This document shows positions 17,099-24,536 of a stretch of DNA of 64,000 nucleotides, piece by piece. Positions within the stretch are counted from its first letter, which is position 1, and each line of letters opens with the position of its first letter. Below the pieces are notes generated by a model, which was not told the origin of the DNA, ran no database searches, and saw only the letters and a list, made by a program, of their open reading frames with translations. The stretch is from a virus. The DNA is taken from IMG/VR virus record IMGVR_UViG_3300020442_000016, positions 1 to 64,000 of that record; one strand, given 5' to 3'. Both the position numbers and the translations under genes were made by a program.

Positions 17099-17326
17099 AT
17101 GGAAAATATCGAAGCACATATCCAGAAGGATAAAGAAATTCTGGATAATCCTAACACAAATCCTCAAATGCGTCGTCACATCGAAGGCGAATTGCATGAT
17201 CTAGAGGAATACAAAGAGCATCACAAGAAAGAGATCGAAGCAGGAGATCATCACGATCCCACATATCTCGAGCTTTATTGCGATCAATTCCCATCAGAAC
17301 CAGAGTGTCTAGTATATGAAGACTAA
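17099..17326 (+). CDS. cp12: CP12-type Calvin cycle inhibitor
   Basis: 75 residues. The C-terminal ELYCDQFPSEPECLVYED has the CP12 Cys pair (C61, C70) and the acidic tail that inserts into the GAPDH active site. In cyanobacteria CP12 locks GAPDH and PRK into an inactive complex. Cyanophages carry cp12 to turn carbon flow away from the Calvin cycle toward the pentose phosphate pathway. The N-terminal Cys pair of host CP12 is absent, as in other phage versions I recall, so PRK binding may be altered. It overlaps a 44-residue ORF and is followed by a terminator. Confidence 0.88.
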   Translation: MENIEAHIQKDKEILDNPNTNPQMRRHIEGELHDLEEYKEHHKKEIEAGDHHDPTYLELYCDQFPSEPECLVYED

Positions 17327-17450
17327 TAGACAACCTGTAAGGACTAAAAAGCAGATTGAATGGGAAGAGAATCTGATCAAGAATGGACCAAAGTCCTTTA
17401 TGCAAGCGCTTGCTCTTAACGCGATTAAAAATAGATACAAGAAAAAGTGA
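17316..17450 (+). CDS. Small basic protein downstream of cp12
   Basis: 44 residues, MKTNRQPVRTKKQIEWEE to NAIKNRYKKK. Strongly basic with a central amphipathic helix. It starts inside the last codons of cp12 (11-nt overlap) and ends 6 nt before a terminator, so it looks like the last gene of that transcript. No family recognised. Confidence 0.5.
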   Translation: MKTNRQPVRTKKQIEWEENLIKNGPKSFMQALALNAIKNRYKKK

Positions 17451-17456
17451 TACATA

Positions 17457-17482
17457 AAGGGGGTTGACAAACCTCCTTTTTT
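17457..17482 (+). terminator. Rho-independent terminator after cp12
   Basis: Stem AAGGGGGTT / AACCTCCTT (9 bp with one G-T pair, loop GACA) runs into TTTTTT. The loop and stem also contain the TTGACA of the next promoter. Confidence 0.75.
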
Positions 17483-17493
17483 ATTATTATAAT
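17464..17493 (+). promoter_or_regulatory. Sigma70-type promoter before cpeT
   Basis: TTGACA (17464-17469), 18-nt spacer, TATAAT (17488-17493): both hexamers are perfect consensus. The cpeT start is 16 nt after the -10. The -35 lies in the terminator hairpin. Confidence 0.75.
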
Positions 17494-17509
17494 TAACCAT
17501 GAAAGGGTT

Positions 17510-17977
17510 ATGAGGAACTTTGAAGAGCTTATATTGGGGCATTGGTTAAATAAACATCAAGCATTCAGTAACCCGAGGACTTGGCCAATGATTCACCTTA
17601 GATACACTAAGGTAGAAGATGGCGTCCTAGAATTCAAATCATGGTATAATTATTTGAATGATTCACAACCATATCGTCATAACTATTTCTTCTGGAGATA
17701 TGAGACTGATGGTTTGGTAAGAGTAGAATCAGTAAACCTATTAGATCCTGAAAAGAAATATGGTTGTCCCTACTGTATTGTATGGGATGGCGAATACTGG
17801 ACAGGAAAACCTGACGGTCCTTGTGTCTCTAGAGGACTTGAAGTAGAAAGCACAATGAAATTCAATGATTACGAGTATTTTGCCCGTGATGCTGGTAGAA
17901 AAGTTGACACTGGCGAATTAGTTTGGGGTAAGGAAGGAGATAAAGGAGAATTTCATTTCAAGAGAGTGACTAAATAA
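17510..17977 (+). CDS. cpeT: CpeT-type phycobiliprotein chromophore lyase
   Basis: 155 residues. The pattern is that of cyanophage CpeT: N-terminal ILGHWLNKHQAFSNPRTWP, then HLRYTKVEDGVLEFKSWYNY, DSQPYRHNYFFW, the YWTGKPDGPCVSRG turn and FARDAGRKVDTGELVWG. CpeT/CpcT proteins attach bilins to specific Cys residues of phycoerythrin or phycocyanin beta chains. It has its own strong promoter and no other pigment gene beside it, within an otherwise structural region. The last codon and stop form a TAAATA box serving gene 5. Confidence 0.85.
   Translation: MRNFEELILGHWLNKHQAFSNPRTWPMIHLRYTKVEDGVLEFKSWYNYLNDSQPYRHNYFFWRYETDGLVRVESVNLLDPEKKYGCPYCIVWDGEYWTGKPDGPCVSRGLEVESTMKFNDYEYFARDAGRKVDTGELVWGKEGDKGEFHFKRVTK
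17971..17976 (+). promoter_or_regulatory. Late-promoter-like TAAATA box before gene 5
   Basis: ACTAAATAAAAG overlaps the cpeT stop and lies 18 nt upstream of the gp5 start. Confidence 0.5.
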
Positions 17978-17994
17978 AAGAAACCCTTTATAAG

Positions 17995-20673
17995 ATGCAA
18001 CAACGCTCAGATTTTGCTGGCAAGGACGGTTACACTTGGTGGGTAGGAGAGGTCGAGAATGTCGATGATCCTGCTGGGTTGGGTCGTGTCAAGGTAAGAA
18101 TCCTTGGATGGTATACTGGTCACCAAACTAAGGAAGACTATACTAAGACTGTCCCTACATCTACATTGCCATGGGCAACTGTACTGCTCCCTACAGACAA
18201 AGCACAAGTAAAAAACGCAGGTACTGGCACTGAATTGCAGTCTGGTGCATGGGTCCTTGGTTTCTTCCTTGATGGTGAAGAAGCACAACTCCCTTGTGTC
18301 ATGGGTGCACTTCGTGGTTTCCAAACCAAGGCAGATGATAAGCGGACAACTGTTGCAGATGGTACACAGGCAGAGAAGCGTGCTGTCAACCCTAACCAGG
18401 CAGCAATGGATGGCACAGAGATTAACTCTGGATCTCCACTGGTTAAGATTCAGTCTGAGCAACCTTCTGATGTAAACGGTGGACAGGAAGAATCCCGTGG
18501 CACGGGTATCTCCACTGCTGAGCAAACTACTGAGGGTAACGCAGTTAGTAACCCAATCAAACCTCCTACACAAGCACAGAGTATTGCTGATGGTGCGGTT
18601 GGTCCTGCTGGTGATGGTTTTGAAAAAGATATGACTCGTATGCTCACTGAGTTGGGCACGATGGCATCATCTTTGGCAACTAATCCTGCTGGCACATTTG
18701 TGTCAATGATCACAGGTAAATCTGTGTCTGGTGATAAGATGCTGGAGCACCTAGGTAAGATCTTTAACTTTATCTCAGGTGGTCTGTCTGGTATCCTTGC
18801 ACCACTAAAAGAATTCTTGGCAGAAGTTATTGCTAAGGTTGTCAATCAGATCGTGAAGATCGTCTCCAAGTTTATCCCACTGGCAGTGCTGATGGGTATC
18901 ATGGATCTGCTACAGACAATCCTAGATCTCTTCTGTATTACTCCACCTGGTTGGTTAGGACTGGTGCAAAGTGCGCTAGGGGATGTGAGTGGGTTTGCCA
19001 ATAGTATGGCAAATATGATTGTTGACAAGGTTGTGCAGTCCAGCATCGGTCAACTCATTCAAAACAAAGTCCAAGGTATTACTGATCGTATCCTTGGTGG
19101 TATTAAATCAGCAACTGAAAAGGTAGGACAGATTGCATCCACTGTCGTAAAAGGTATTAATACTGCAAAAGCACTAGCATCTAAAGCAAGGCAGATCGGT
19201 GAGACTTTGCAGCAGATCTTCTCCATTGATTTTACTTCACTTGACTGGGGTGATCTTATTGGTTTCATTAAGATGCTGCTGGGTCTATTTGTTAAGAAAG
19301 ACTGCGGGAGGAAAATTAAACGACCGAAGTCGAAACAGTGGTTCCCATTGTTGGGGTCCACTGATTGCGATAACCTAAGCACATTCATCCAGTCTACACC
19401 TTATGCTAGTGTGGCGGATTACTCTGGTGATACCAGTGGTAAATCATATATTAATAGTCTATTTGAAGGAATTGATCCTACACTAATGGCAGTGCAGGGT
19501 TGGTTGAATGGCACCAAGCACATCGAAGATGCAACGCCTGGTAAATTCAAATCAATCGTGCAAGGTCCTGGTGGTGTTACTAAATTCCAAGACTCATATG
19601 GTAATGAGCACACCAATGTCCCTAACAATGAAACAAAGATCATTGCAAGAGACCAGTGCACAGATGTTAAAGGTAATAAGTGTGTCACCATTGAAGGTGA
19701 CTATAACTTGAAAGTCATGGGTAACTTCAACCTTGAGGTTATCGGTGCATTCAATGAAAACATGAGTAATGGTCCTCAAGCAGAGGCATCTGGATCATCT
19801 AAGAAACCACCTAATAATAAAGAGAAGACCAGTGGTGGTGGCGTTAGCACTGGACAACCTGATAAGGATGCTCAAGCAAACGAGGATGCAATCCTTAAGG
19901 GTGTTAAGAAAGAAGAGCGTAAACTTGACAAACTAGAGAAAGACCAAGACAAGAAAGCAGACTTCTCTTATGCAAGGCAAGTGCCTTGGGATGGTTATGA
20001 CTATCCTCGTGTGCCTGGTGCTGACAAATATGGTCGTCACCCCAATGGTGCTCAACTGAAAGGTCAGGTGCAGGACAAGAAAGAGCAGAAATCTGCAGAG
20101 GTTATCGCTGGTGATCACAACGTTGCATACACTGGTGATGTTTCCATCCAAGGTAACAAGGTCAAACTGACTGCTATTTCCAACTTCAACATCAACGGAT
20201 CTACAATCAGACTGGAAGGTAATACCATTCAGAATGTTGCTGATGGTGAGATTACTAATGAAGCAAACTGGATTTCATCCTTCTTGAATGCTGGTAGGTT
20301 TGAATTCGTTGGTCTGTTTAACGTATTTCCTGGTCTGATTGGTCAATTCAGTGTTGTTAAAGGATCCATTGTAGATATCACATGTGACGTGCCATTTCCT
20401 GGCACTACACCTCCTGTGCATATGAGAATTGGTGTGGGTAACACACTTCCCACTGCTATGGCAGATATTATTCTCGGCACATCTGGTGCACACTTTACAT
20501 TCGTTACCTCAGCAACTGGTGCTATTGGTGAGATTGTATCCTCACCTGGTGGTGCTATCGTCAACCAAGTGACAACTGGTCTTGCATCCTATGGTGTGGG
20601 CACTGGTTTCATGGCAACTGGTTGTGCTGTTGGTCCCCACCAAGTCTATGGCTTGCCATTGCTGCTGAATTGA
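17995..20673 (+). CDS. 5: gp5 baseplate hub / spike protein
   Basis: 892 residues (T4 gp5 is 575). The N-terminal OB-fold is clear: YTWWVGEVENVDDPAGLGRV, KVRILGWYTG, LPWATVLLPTD and GAWVLGFFLDGEEAQLPCVMG. A long helical insert spans about 195-450 in the region where T4 has its lysozyme; I see no lysozyme motif. From about 510 on, beta repeats (VTIEGDYNLKVMGNFNLEVI, YTGDVSIQGNKVKLTAISNF) fit a spike beta-helix. So the membrane-puncturing role is kept while wall cutting has probably moved to the tape-measure-like proteins. Confidence 0.85.
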   Translation: MQQRSDFAGKDGYTWWVGEVENVDDPAGLGRVKVRILGWYTGHQTKEDYTKTVPTSTLPWATVLLPTDKAQVKNAGTGTELQSGAWVLGFFLDGEEAQLPCVMGALRGFQTKADDKRTTVADGTQAEKRAVNPNQAAMDGTEINSGSPLVKIQSEQPSDVNGGQEESRGTGISTAEQTTEGNAVSNPIKPPTQAQSIADGAVGPAGDGFEKDMTRMLTELGTMASSLATNPAGTFVSMITGKSVSGDKMLEHLGKIFNFISGGLSGILAPLKEFLAEVIAKVVNQIVKIVSKFIPLAVLMGIMDLLQTILDLFCITPPGWLGLVQSALGDVSGFANSMANMIVDKVVQSSIGQLIQNKVQGITDRILGGIKSATEKVGQIASTVVKGINTAKALASKARQIGETLQQIFSIDFTSLDWGDLIGFIKMLLGLFVKKDCGRKIKRPKSKQWFPLLGSTDCDNLSTFIQSTPYASVADYSGDTSGKSYINSLFEGIDPTLMAVQGWLNGTKHIEDATPGKFKSIVQGPGGVTKFQDSYGNEHTNVPNNETKIIARDQCTDVKGNKCVTIEGDYNLKVMGNFNLEVIGAFNENMSNGPQAEASGSSKKPPNNKEKTSGGGVSTGQPDKDAQANEDAILKGVKKEERKLDKLEKDQDKKADFSYARQVPWDGYDYPRVPGADKYGRHPNGAQLKGQVQDKKEQKSAEVIAGDHNVAYTGDVSIQGNKVKLTAISNFNINGSTIRLEGNTIQNVADGEITNEANWISSFLNAGRFEFVGLFNVFPGLIGQFSVVKGSIVDITCDVPFPGTTPPVHMRIGVGNTLPTAMADIILGTSGAHFTFVTSATGAIGEIVSSPGGAIVNQVTTGLASYGVGTGFMATGCAVGPHQVYGLPLLLN

Positions 20674-20704
20674 TGTAGTATGGAAGGGTCTAAGATCCCT
20701 TTCA

Positions 20705-20899
20705 ATGGAAAACGAAACCTACCTGGAACATATTTTTGTTAATTTTACTCAGAGAAAGATCACTATCGTAGACGATGAGGGTTACGATGAAGTGATTCAG
20801 TATCGATTTGATGACGAAGGTGCTGAGGGATTCCATGAAACTATCACATCTTTCAAGAAAAACGTCCCTGACGAACTTATTACTTATTCCGCTCCATGA
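20705..20899 (+). CDS. Conserved cyanophage hypothetical protein
   Basis: 64 residues, acidic, alternating hydrophobic strands (EHIFVNFTQRKITIVDDEGY) and a helix near the C-terminus. It may be a small alpha/beta protein. It begins 31 nt after gene 5 and overlaps the next gene by 4 nt (ATGA). Function unknown. Confidence 0.6.
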   Translation: MENETYLEHIFVNFTQRKITIVDDEGYDEVIQYRFDDEGAEGFHETITSFKKNVPDELITYSAP

Positions 20900-21150
20900 A
20901 TATTATTCAATTAACCCAAGAAGAATTTGAGGAGAATGTTGACTTTGCTCTCAAACTGGTAGAGAAAGGACATACTGTAAAGATGAAGACTAAACGTGAT
21001 CGCTCTGTGATGATTGCACCTATTGCAGGATTCGTTGAGCACGATCCTCGTCTTAACATCCCCACTCCAGAAGAAGCAGAAGTAGATTCCCCAGAAGATA
21101 TTGCTGCCTATGTGCAGGAATCTCTCGCTGATATGACGAGGGACTTCTAA
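20896..21150 (+). CDS. Phd-antitoxin-like N-terminus, hypothetical
   Basis: 84 residues. The first 45 (MNIIQLTQEEFEENVDFALK, then EKGHTVKMKTKRDRSVMIAP) have the layout of the Phd/YefM fold: a strand, a helix after a F-x-x-N motif, then a beta hairpin ending in a basic strand. The rest is acidic. No toxin gene is adjacent, since the flanking genes are an unknown protein and an oxygenase. Antitoxin function is only a possibility. Coupled to both neighbours by ATGA and TAATG overlaps. Confidence 0.5.
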   Translation: MNIIQLTQEEFEENVDFALKLVEKGHTVKMKTKRDRSVMIAPIAGFVEHDPRLNIPTPEEAEVDSPEDIAAYVQESLADMTRDF

Positions 21151-21701
21151 TGAAACTCCCAGTATTTGAGATACCAATCTATAAGTATGAAATTGAAAAC
21201 TGGGAAGAGAATAAAAAGAGTCTGATAAAAATTCTCCCAGATTTTTTACAGAAGGGAGATTTCACAGATTACTATGATAATCAAATGGCATCATTCATGC
21301 CTCTGTATGCAAACACGGTGTTTAACCTAATACAGAAGTCAATGGAGGATTTTGCACAGTATTATCCATGTCCTGCCCAGATTGTAAATATGTGGTGTGA
21401 GAGATCACGAGCGGGTGATAGACACGAACCACATAATCATGGTGCTACTGGATTCTCTGCTGTATTATATGTGCAGTTTGAAGAGGGTAAACATAAACCA
21501 ACTAGATTCTTCTCACCATTCGGAGATCCCGCTAATGGTGATCTCATGCAATACGAACCTGATGTGAAAGAGGGTGATCTCATCATTTTTCCATCATTCC
21601 TAATCCATGAAAGTCAAATGTGTGACACGGATTATGAAAGAATCATAATCTCATTTAATATCATGGGACAGGACCAATATAATATCCTACATAGTGTATA
21701 A
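21150..21701 (+). CDS. Putative 2OG-Fe(II) oxygenase (HxH type)
   Basis: 183 residues. N-terminal LPVFEIPIYKYEIEN, then QIVNMWCERSRAGDRHEPHN and HGATGFSAVLYVQFEEG (first motif HNH), late strand GDLIIFPSFLIHESQM with the distal His, and YERIIISFNIMG with the 2OG-binding Arg. This is the 2OG-FeII_Oxy_5-like pattern. Substrate unknown. Confidence 0.72.
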   Translation: MKLPVFEIPIYKYEIENWEENKKSLIKILPDFLQKGDFTDYYDNQMASFMPLYANTVFNLIQKSMEDFAQYYPCPAQIVNMWCERSRAGDRHEPHNHGATGFSAVLYVQFEEGKHKPTRFFSPFGDPANGDLMQYEPDVKEGDLIIFPSFLIHESQMCDTDYERIIISFNIMGQDQYNILHSV

Positions 21702-21715
21702 CCTGTCAGTTTCGG

Positions 21716-22000
21716 ATGAAGAAAATCAAGATTCTCTCTCATTACGCACATCTTGATGGTTTGGATGGACCAATCGGTATTGTCCAGATTTGGACTTTTT
21801 CGGGAGTGCCCTTCACATTTGATGAATTGCCACTTCCTGTCCAACAAATGGAAGACGTAGCACTTGACGCAGATACAAGAGAACGCTATCATATCGAAGA
21901 TCTCTACCGATGGTCCGAATATCTGATTGCTGAAGAAGCACATCCACTCCTATTCGATCTGGAGTATATGATCGAGAATTTTGAAGAATTGCCAAACTAG
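21716..22000 (+). CDS. Hypothetical protein overlapping the tRNA gene
   Basis: 94 residues (MKKIKILSHYAHLDGLDGPI, then VQIWTFSGVPFTFDELPLPV). The second half is acidic and helical. Its last three codons and TAG stop fall within the first 10 nt of the tRNA-Thr gene, so transcript processing at the tRNA 5' end would cut the mRNA at the stop codon. No family recognised. Confidence 0.6.
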   Translation: MKKIKILSHYAHLDGLDGPIGIVQIWTFSGVPFTFDELPLPVQQMEDVALDADTRERYHIEDLYRWSEYLIAEEAHPLLFDLEYMIENFEELPN

Positions 22001-22064
22001 CTCAGCTGGATAGAGCAACTGTTTTGTAAACAGTAGGTCAACGGTTCAAGTCCGTTGTTTGGCT
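21991..22064 (+). tRNA. tRNA-Thr (anticodon TGT)
   Basis: A complete cloverleaf: acceptor GCCAAAC / GTTTGGC (21991-21997 / 22057-22063), a D arm, anticodon stem ACTGT / ACAGT (22018-22022 / 22030-22034) around loop TTTGTAA with TGT at 22025-22027, and T arm AACGG / CCGTT around TTCAAGT. The discriminator is T and CCA is not encoded. It reads ACA codons, which AT-rich cyanophages use more than their hosts. Confidence 0.93.
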
Positions 22065-22080
22065 TCCGTGTGAAGGAAGT

Positions 22081-22566
22081 ATGATCACTGTAATCGACAA
22101 CTACTTACCACCTGAAGTATATGAGCATCTATATGACCATATGGTCAATGATGATCATTTTATGTGGGTATGGTCTAATGGAGTTAATGCTTATAAAGAT
22201 GGGCACAAGCAATTTGTGCACACCATTTATAATGAATACAAACCACAGTCGTGGTTTTTTGATCACTTGACTCCAATCTTTGAAAAGTTGCAAGCAACAT
22301 CTATTATTAGAGTTAAACTCAATCTACAACCACGAGATGTAGAGAATACTGAGCAGGGTCTACATATTGATAATGAATCTCCTACCGCAAAAACTGCTAT
22401 AATCTATTTCGGCACTAATAATGGTTACACCAAATTTGCTGATGGTCAAACTATCGAGACTGTCGCTAATCGTGCAGTTATCTTTCCTAGCAGTTATCAA
22501 CATTCTGGTGCTACATGCACAGATGCGTCGGAAAGGATCGTGCTAAATATCAATTATCATGAGTGA
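22081..22566 (+). CDS. Putative 2OG-Fe(II) oxygenase (HxD, P4H-like)
   Basis: 161 residues, starting MITVIDNYLPPEVYEHLYDH. Iron ligands: LHIDNE (HxD) and YQHSGATC (distal His); the 2OG Arg is in SERIVLNINYH. The middle TAKTAIIYFGTNNGYTKFAD is the jelly-roll core seen in prolyl-4-hydroxylase-like phage proteins. Substrate unknown. It starts 16 nt after the tRNA and overlaps another oxygenase gene by 8 nt. Confidence 0.78.
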   Translation: MITVIDNYLPPEVYEHLYDHMVNDDHFMWVWSNGVNAYKDGHKQFVHTIYNEYKPQSWFFDHLTPIFEKLQATSIIRVKLNLQPRDVENTEQGLHIDNESPTAKTAIIYFGTNNGYTKFADGQTIETVANRAVIFPSSYQHSGATCTDASERIVLNINYHE

Positions 22567-23155
22567 TATTATTATTGTTGATGATTTTCTTTGTCCTGCC
22601 TATCAACATCTGATCGAGAATTATTTCTTTGGTCCTGCTGTTGAGTGGACAGAGATTGATGACATTGCTATGGGTGACAGTGGTGGACTTGAGCATCTAG
22701 GTAATAAACGTAGAGGGTGGCACCACATTATGTGTGGTCCTAATAAACCATTCCCCGATGGATCCACTCCTGCATTTAACTTAATTGTGCCCATGGTGCT
22801 AGAAGCATTTGATATGTGTGGGTATAGAGTTGATGATATACATGTATCAAGAGCATTCAAAACAGATCCTCACGAGGATCGTCTTGAATTTATTCATGTA
22901 GATTTACATTCACCACACCATGTTTGTCTATATTATCCACATGATATTGATGGGGACACTATATTTTATGAGGAGAAGTGGCCTGATGTAACTATGGAAA
23001 CTCAACCAACAACTGAGTTTCATGAGTTTAGAAGGGTATCTCCAAAGAAAGGCAGAGCAGTGATCTTCGATGGCACACGATTTCACTCGGCATTTAGGTC
23101 CGCTGTCAAAGATCGCGTTGTGATAAATACCAACGCTTTTGTGTCTTATAAATAA
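22559..23155 (+). CDS. Putative 2OG-Fe(II) oxygenase (HxD, P4H-like)
   Basis: 198 residues, starting MSDIIIVDDFLCPAYQHLI. Iron ligands: FIHVDLH (HxD) and TRFHSAFRSA (distal His); the 2OG Arg is in KDRVVINTNAF. A strand VCLYYPHDIDGDTIFYEEKW lies between, a common arrangement in phage P4H-like proteins. Its stop overlaps a perfect TATAAATA late-promoter box. The two overlapping oxygenases probably act in one pathway. Confidence 0.78.
   Translation: MSDIIIVDDFLCPAYQHLIENYFFGPAVEWTEIDDIAMGDSGGLEHLGNKRRGWHHIMCGPNKPFPDGSTPAFNLIVPMVLEAFDMCGYRVDDIHVSRAFKTDPHEDRLEFIHVDLHSPHHVCLYYPHDIDGDTIFYEEKWPDVTMETQPTTEFHEFRRVSPKKGRAVIFDGTRFHSAFRSAVKDRVVINTNAFVSYK
23147..23154 (+). promoter_or_regulatory. Perfect T4-type late promoter TATAAATA
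   Basis: Exact match to the T4 late consensus, spanning the stop codon of the oxygenase gene and 25 nt upstream of the first fibre-cluster gene. It is the best late promoter in the window. Confidence 0.7.
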
Positions 23156-23179
23156 AACTGTATGAAACGCTAGGATAAC

Positions 23180-24529
23180 GTGGCAACTAAAAGGATCTCC
23201 CAATTAGATACTATTGCTGACGCATTGGTCACGGGCGAAGCTGTTCTTCCTATCGTTATCTCTGATCCTTTGATCCCTAACCGTAAGGCAAAGATCAATC
23301 AACTGTTTAGAAGTCTGTCTGCAGGTTCTGCGACAGCTCCTGGTATGGCTTTTGATTTGGACCGAGATACGGGAATCTACCAATCTGCGGTCAACGAGAT
23401 TGGTTTGACATTTGGATCTGCTTCTCTGTACAACAGTCGCACAGCAAATACTGACGGATCATCGACGCTTGTTATCAGAGCGATTGATTCCGCATCTGCA
23501 AATACCAACGTGCAGATATCTCCACAAGGTAGTGGATTTTTTACAGTGCAAGGACAAACCGTCCTCACTGACGTGCAATTCTATCTCCAAGGTGATCAAA
23601 ACACCGCGAAGAGAGCACACTTTAACGTTGATACTATTTCGTCTCAGTCTGGCACACGTCGCTTTGATTTGCCCGATGTAGGCAGCAGCACGAGCACAAC
23701 TCTGGTTGCTAATGACACCTTCCAGACGCTGACTAATAAGACTGTTCTTATTACTGACGCAAACCTTTCGATCATTGGATCTACGACCACATCGAAAGTT
23801 GCTAAGTTTGAGGTTGATAACTGGGAGTCACCTGGCACTCATACATATAAACTTCCCGACTTTGGTGCTGCTAATACACAATCTACTATTCTGGATGATA
23901 TCACAGAGCAGAATGTGTTTAACAAGAATCTGGTTAACCCCACATTCTCTAACACACCATCAACCGACGAAGAAAATAATCCCACGAAATATGTCATCTT
24001 TGATTCTTCACAGTTGACACTTGATCGCACAGTTACATTCCCTGACCTTAACGTCAAGGTAGTTGGTGAGGCATCGTCTCAAACACTGACTGCAAAGGTT
24101 TATAAGGGTGCAGTATTCGCGGATACTGATACTGAATTGGGTGATGGAAGAAAGATTCAGTTTGATCTATCCAACATTGAGGATAATCAAACATACAACT
24201 TTGCTTTCCCAAACAACGCTATTACAGCGCCGCTAAATAATCCTCAGGGCGAACCTAATATCCTCGTTTCTGAGAGAAAGACTCAAACACTTTACAACAA
24301 GACGGTAGAGAATTTTAGTCTTAACAACCCCAACGAGGTCAATGGTATTATTAACATTGACACCTCAAACATCACCGAGGGTGTTACAATTCAATTCCCT
24401 AACGCTGATGCTACGTTGTTGTCCACCAACAACATTTCTAACCTTGCAATTAGTTTCGGTGGTCCTATCTCAGCACCTACACTTGGTGGTCAACTGAGAC
24501 TCCAATCACATTTCCAGTCAGGATGGTAA
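23180..24529 (+). CDS. Virion structural / fibre protein
   Basis: 449 residues from a GTG start (MATKRISQLDTIADALVTGE). The N-terminus KRISQLDTI-x-x-A resembles attachment regions of tail-fibre proteins. The rest is beta-rich with repeated strands of the form TLTNKTVLITDANLSIIG, TLTAKVYKGAVFADTD and TLYNKTVENFSLNN: three copies of a Q-TLT/Y-NK-T-V repeat about 90-110 residues apart, common in fibre shafts. It opens the fibre cluster after a perfect late promoter. Confidence 0.75.
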   Translation: MATKRISQLDTIADALVTGEAVLPIVISDPLIPNRKAKINQLFRSLSAGSATAPGMAFDLDRDTGIYQSAVNEIGLTFGSASLYNSRTANTDGSSTLVIRAIDSASANTNVQISPQGSGFFTVQGQTVLTDVQFYLQGDQNTAKRAHFNVDTISSQSGTRRFDLPDVGSSTSTTLVANDTFQTLTNKTVLITDANLSIIGSTTTSKVAKFEVDNWESPGTHTYKLPDFGAANTQSTILDDITEQNVFNKNLVNPTFSNTPSTDEENNPTKYVIFDSSQLTLDRTVTFPDLNVKVVGEASSQTLTAKVYKGAVFADTDTELGDGRKIQFDLSNIEDNQTYNFAFPNNAITAPLNNPQGEPNILVSERKTQTLYNKTVENFSLNNPNEVNGIINIDTSNITEGVTIQFPNADATLLSTNNISNLAISFGGPISAPTLGGQLRLQSHFQSGW

Positions 24530-24536
24530 TTAAAAA

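Noticed and set aside
17995-20673. Lysozyme domain in gp5
   Set aside because: I looked for the T4-type lysozyme insertion with its catalytic Glu and found only a helical Ala/Lys-rich insert; so gp5 is called without lysozyme.
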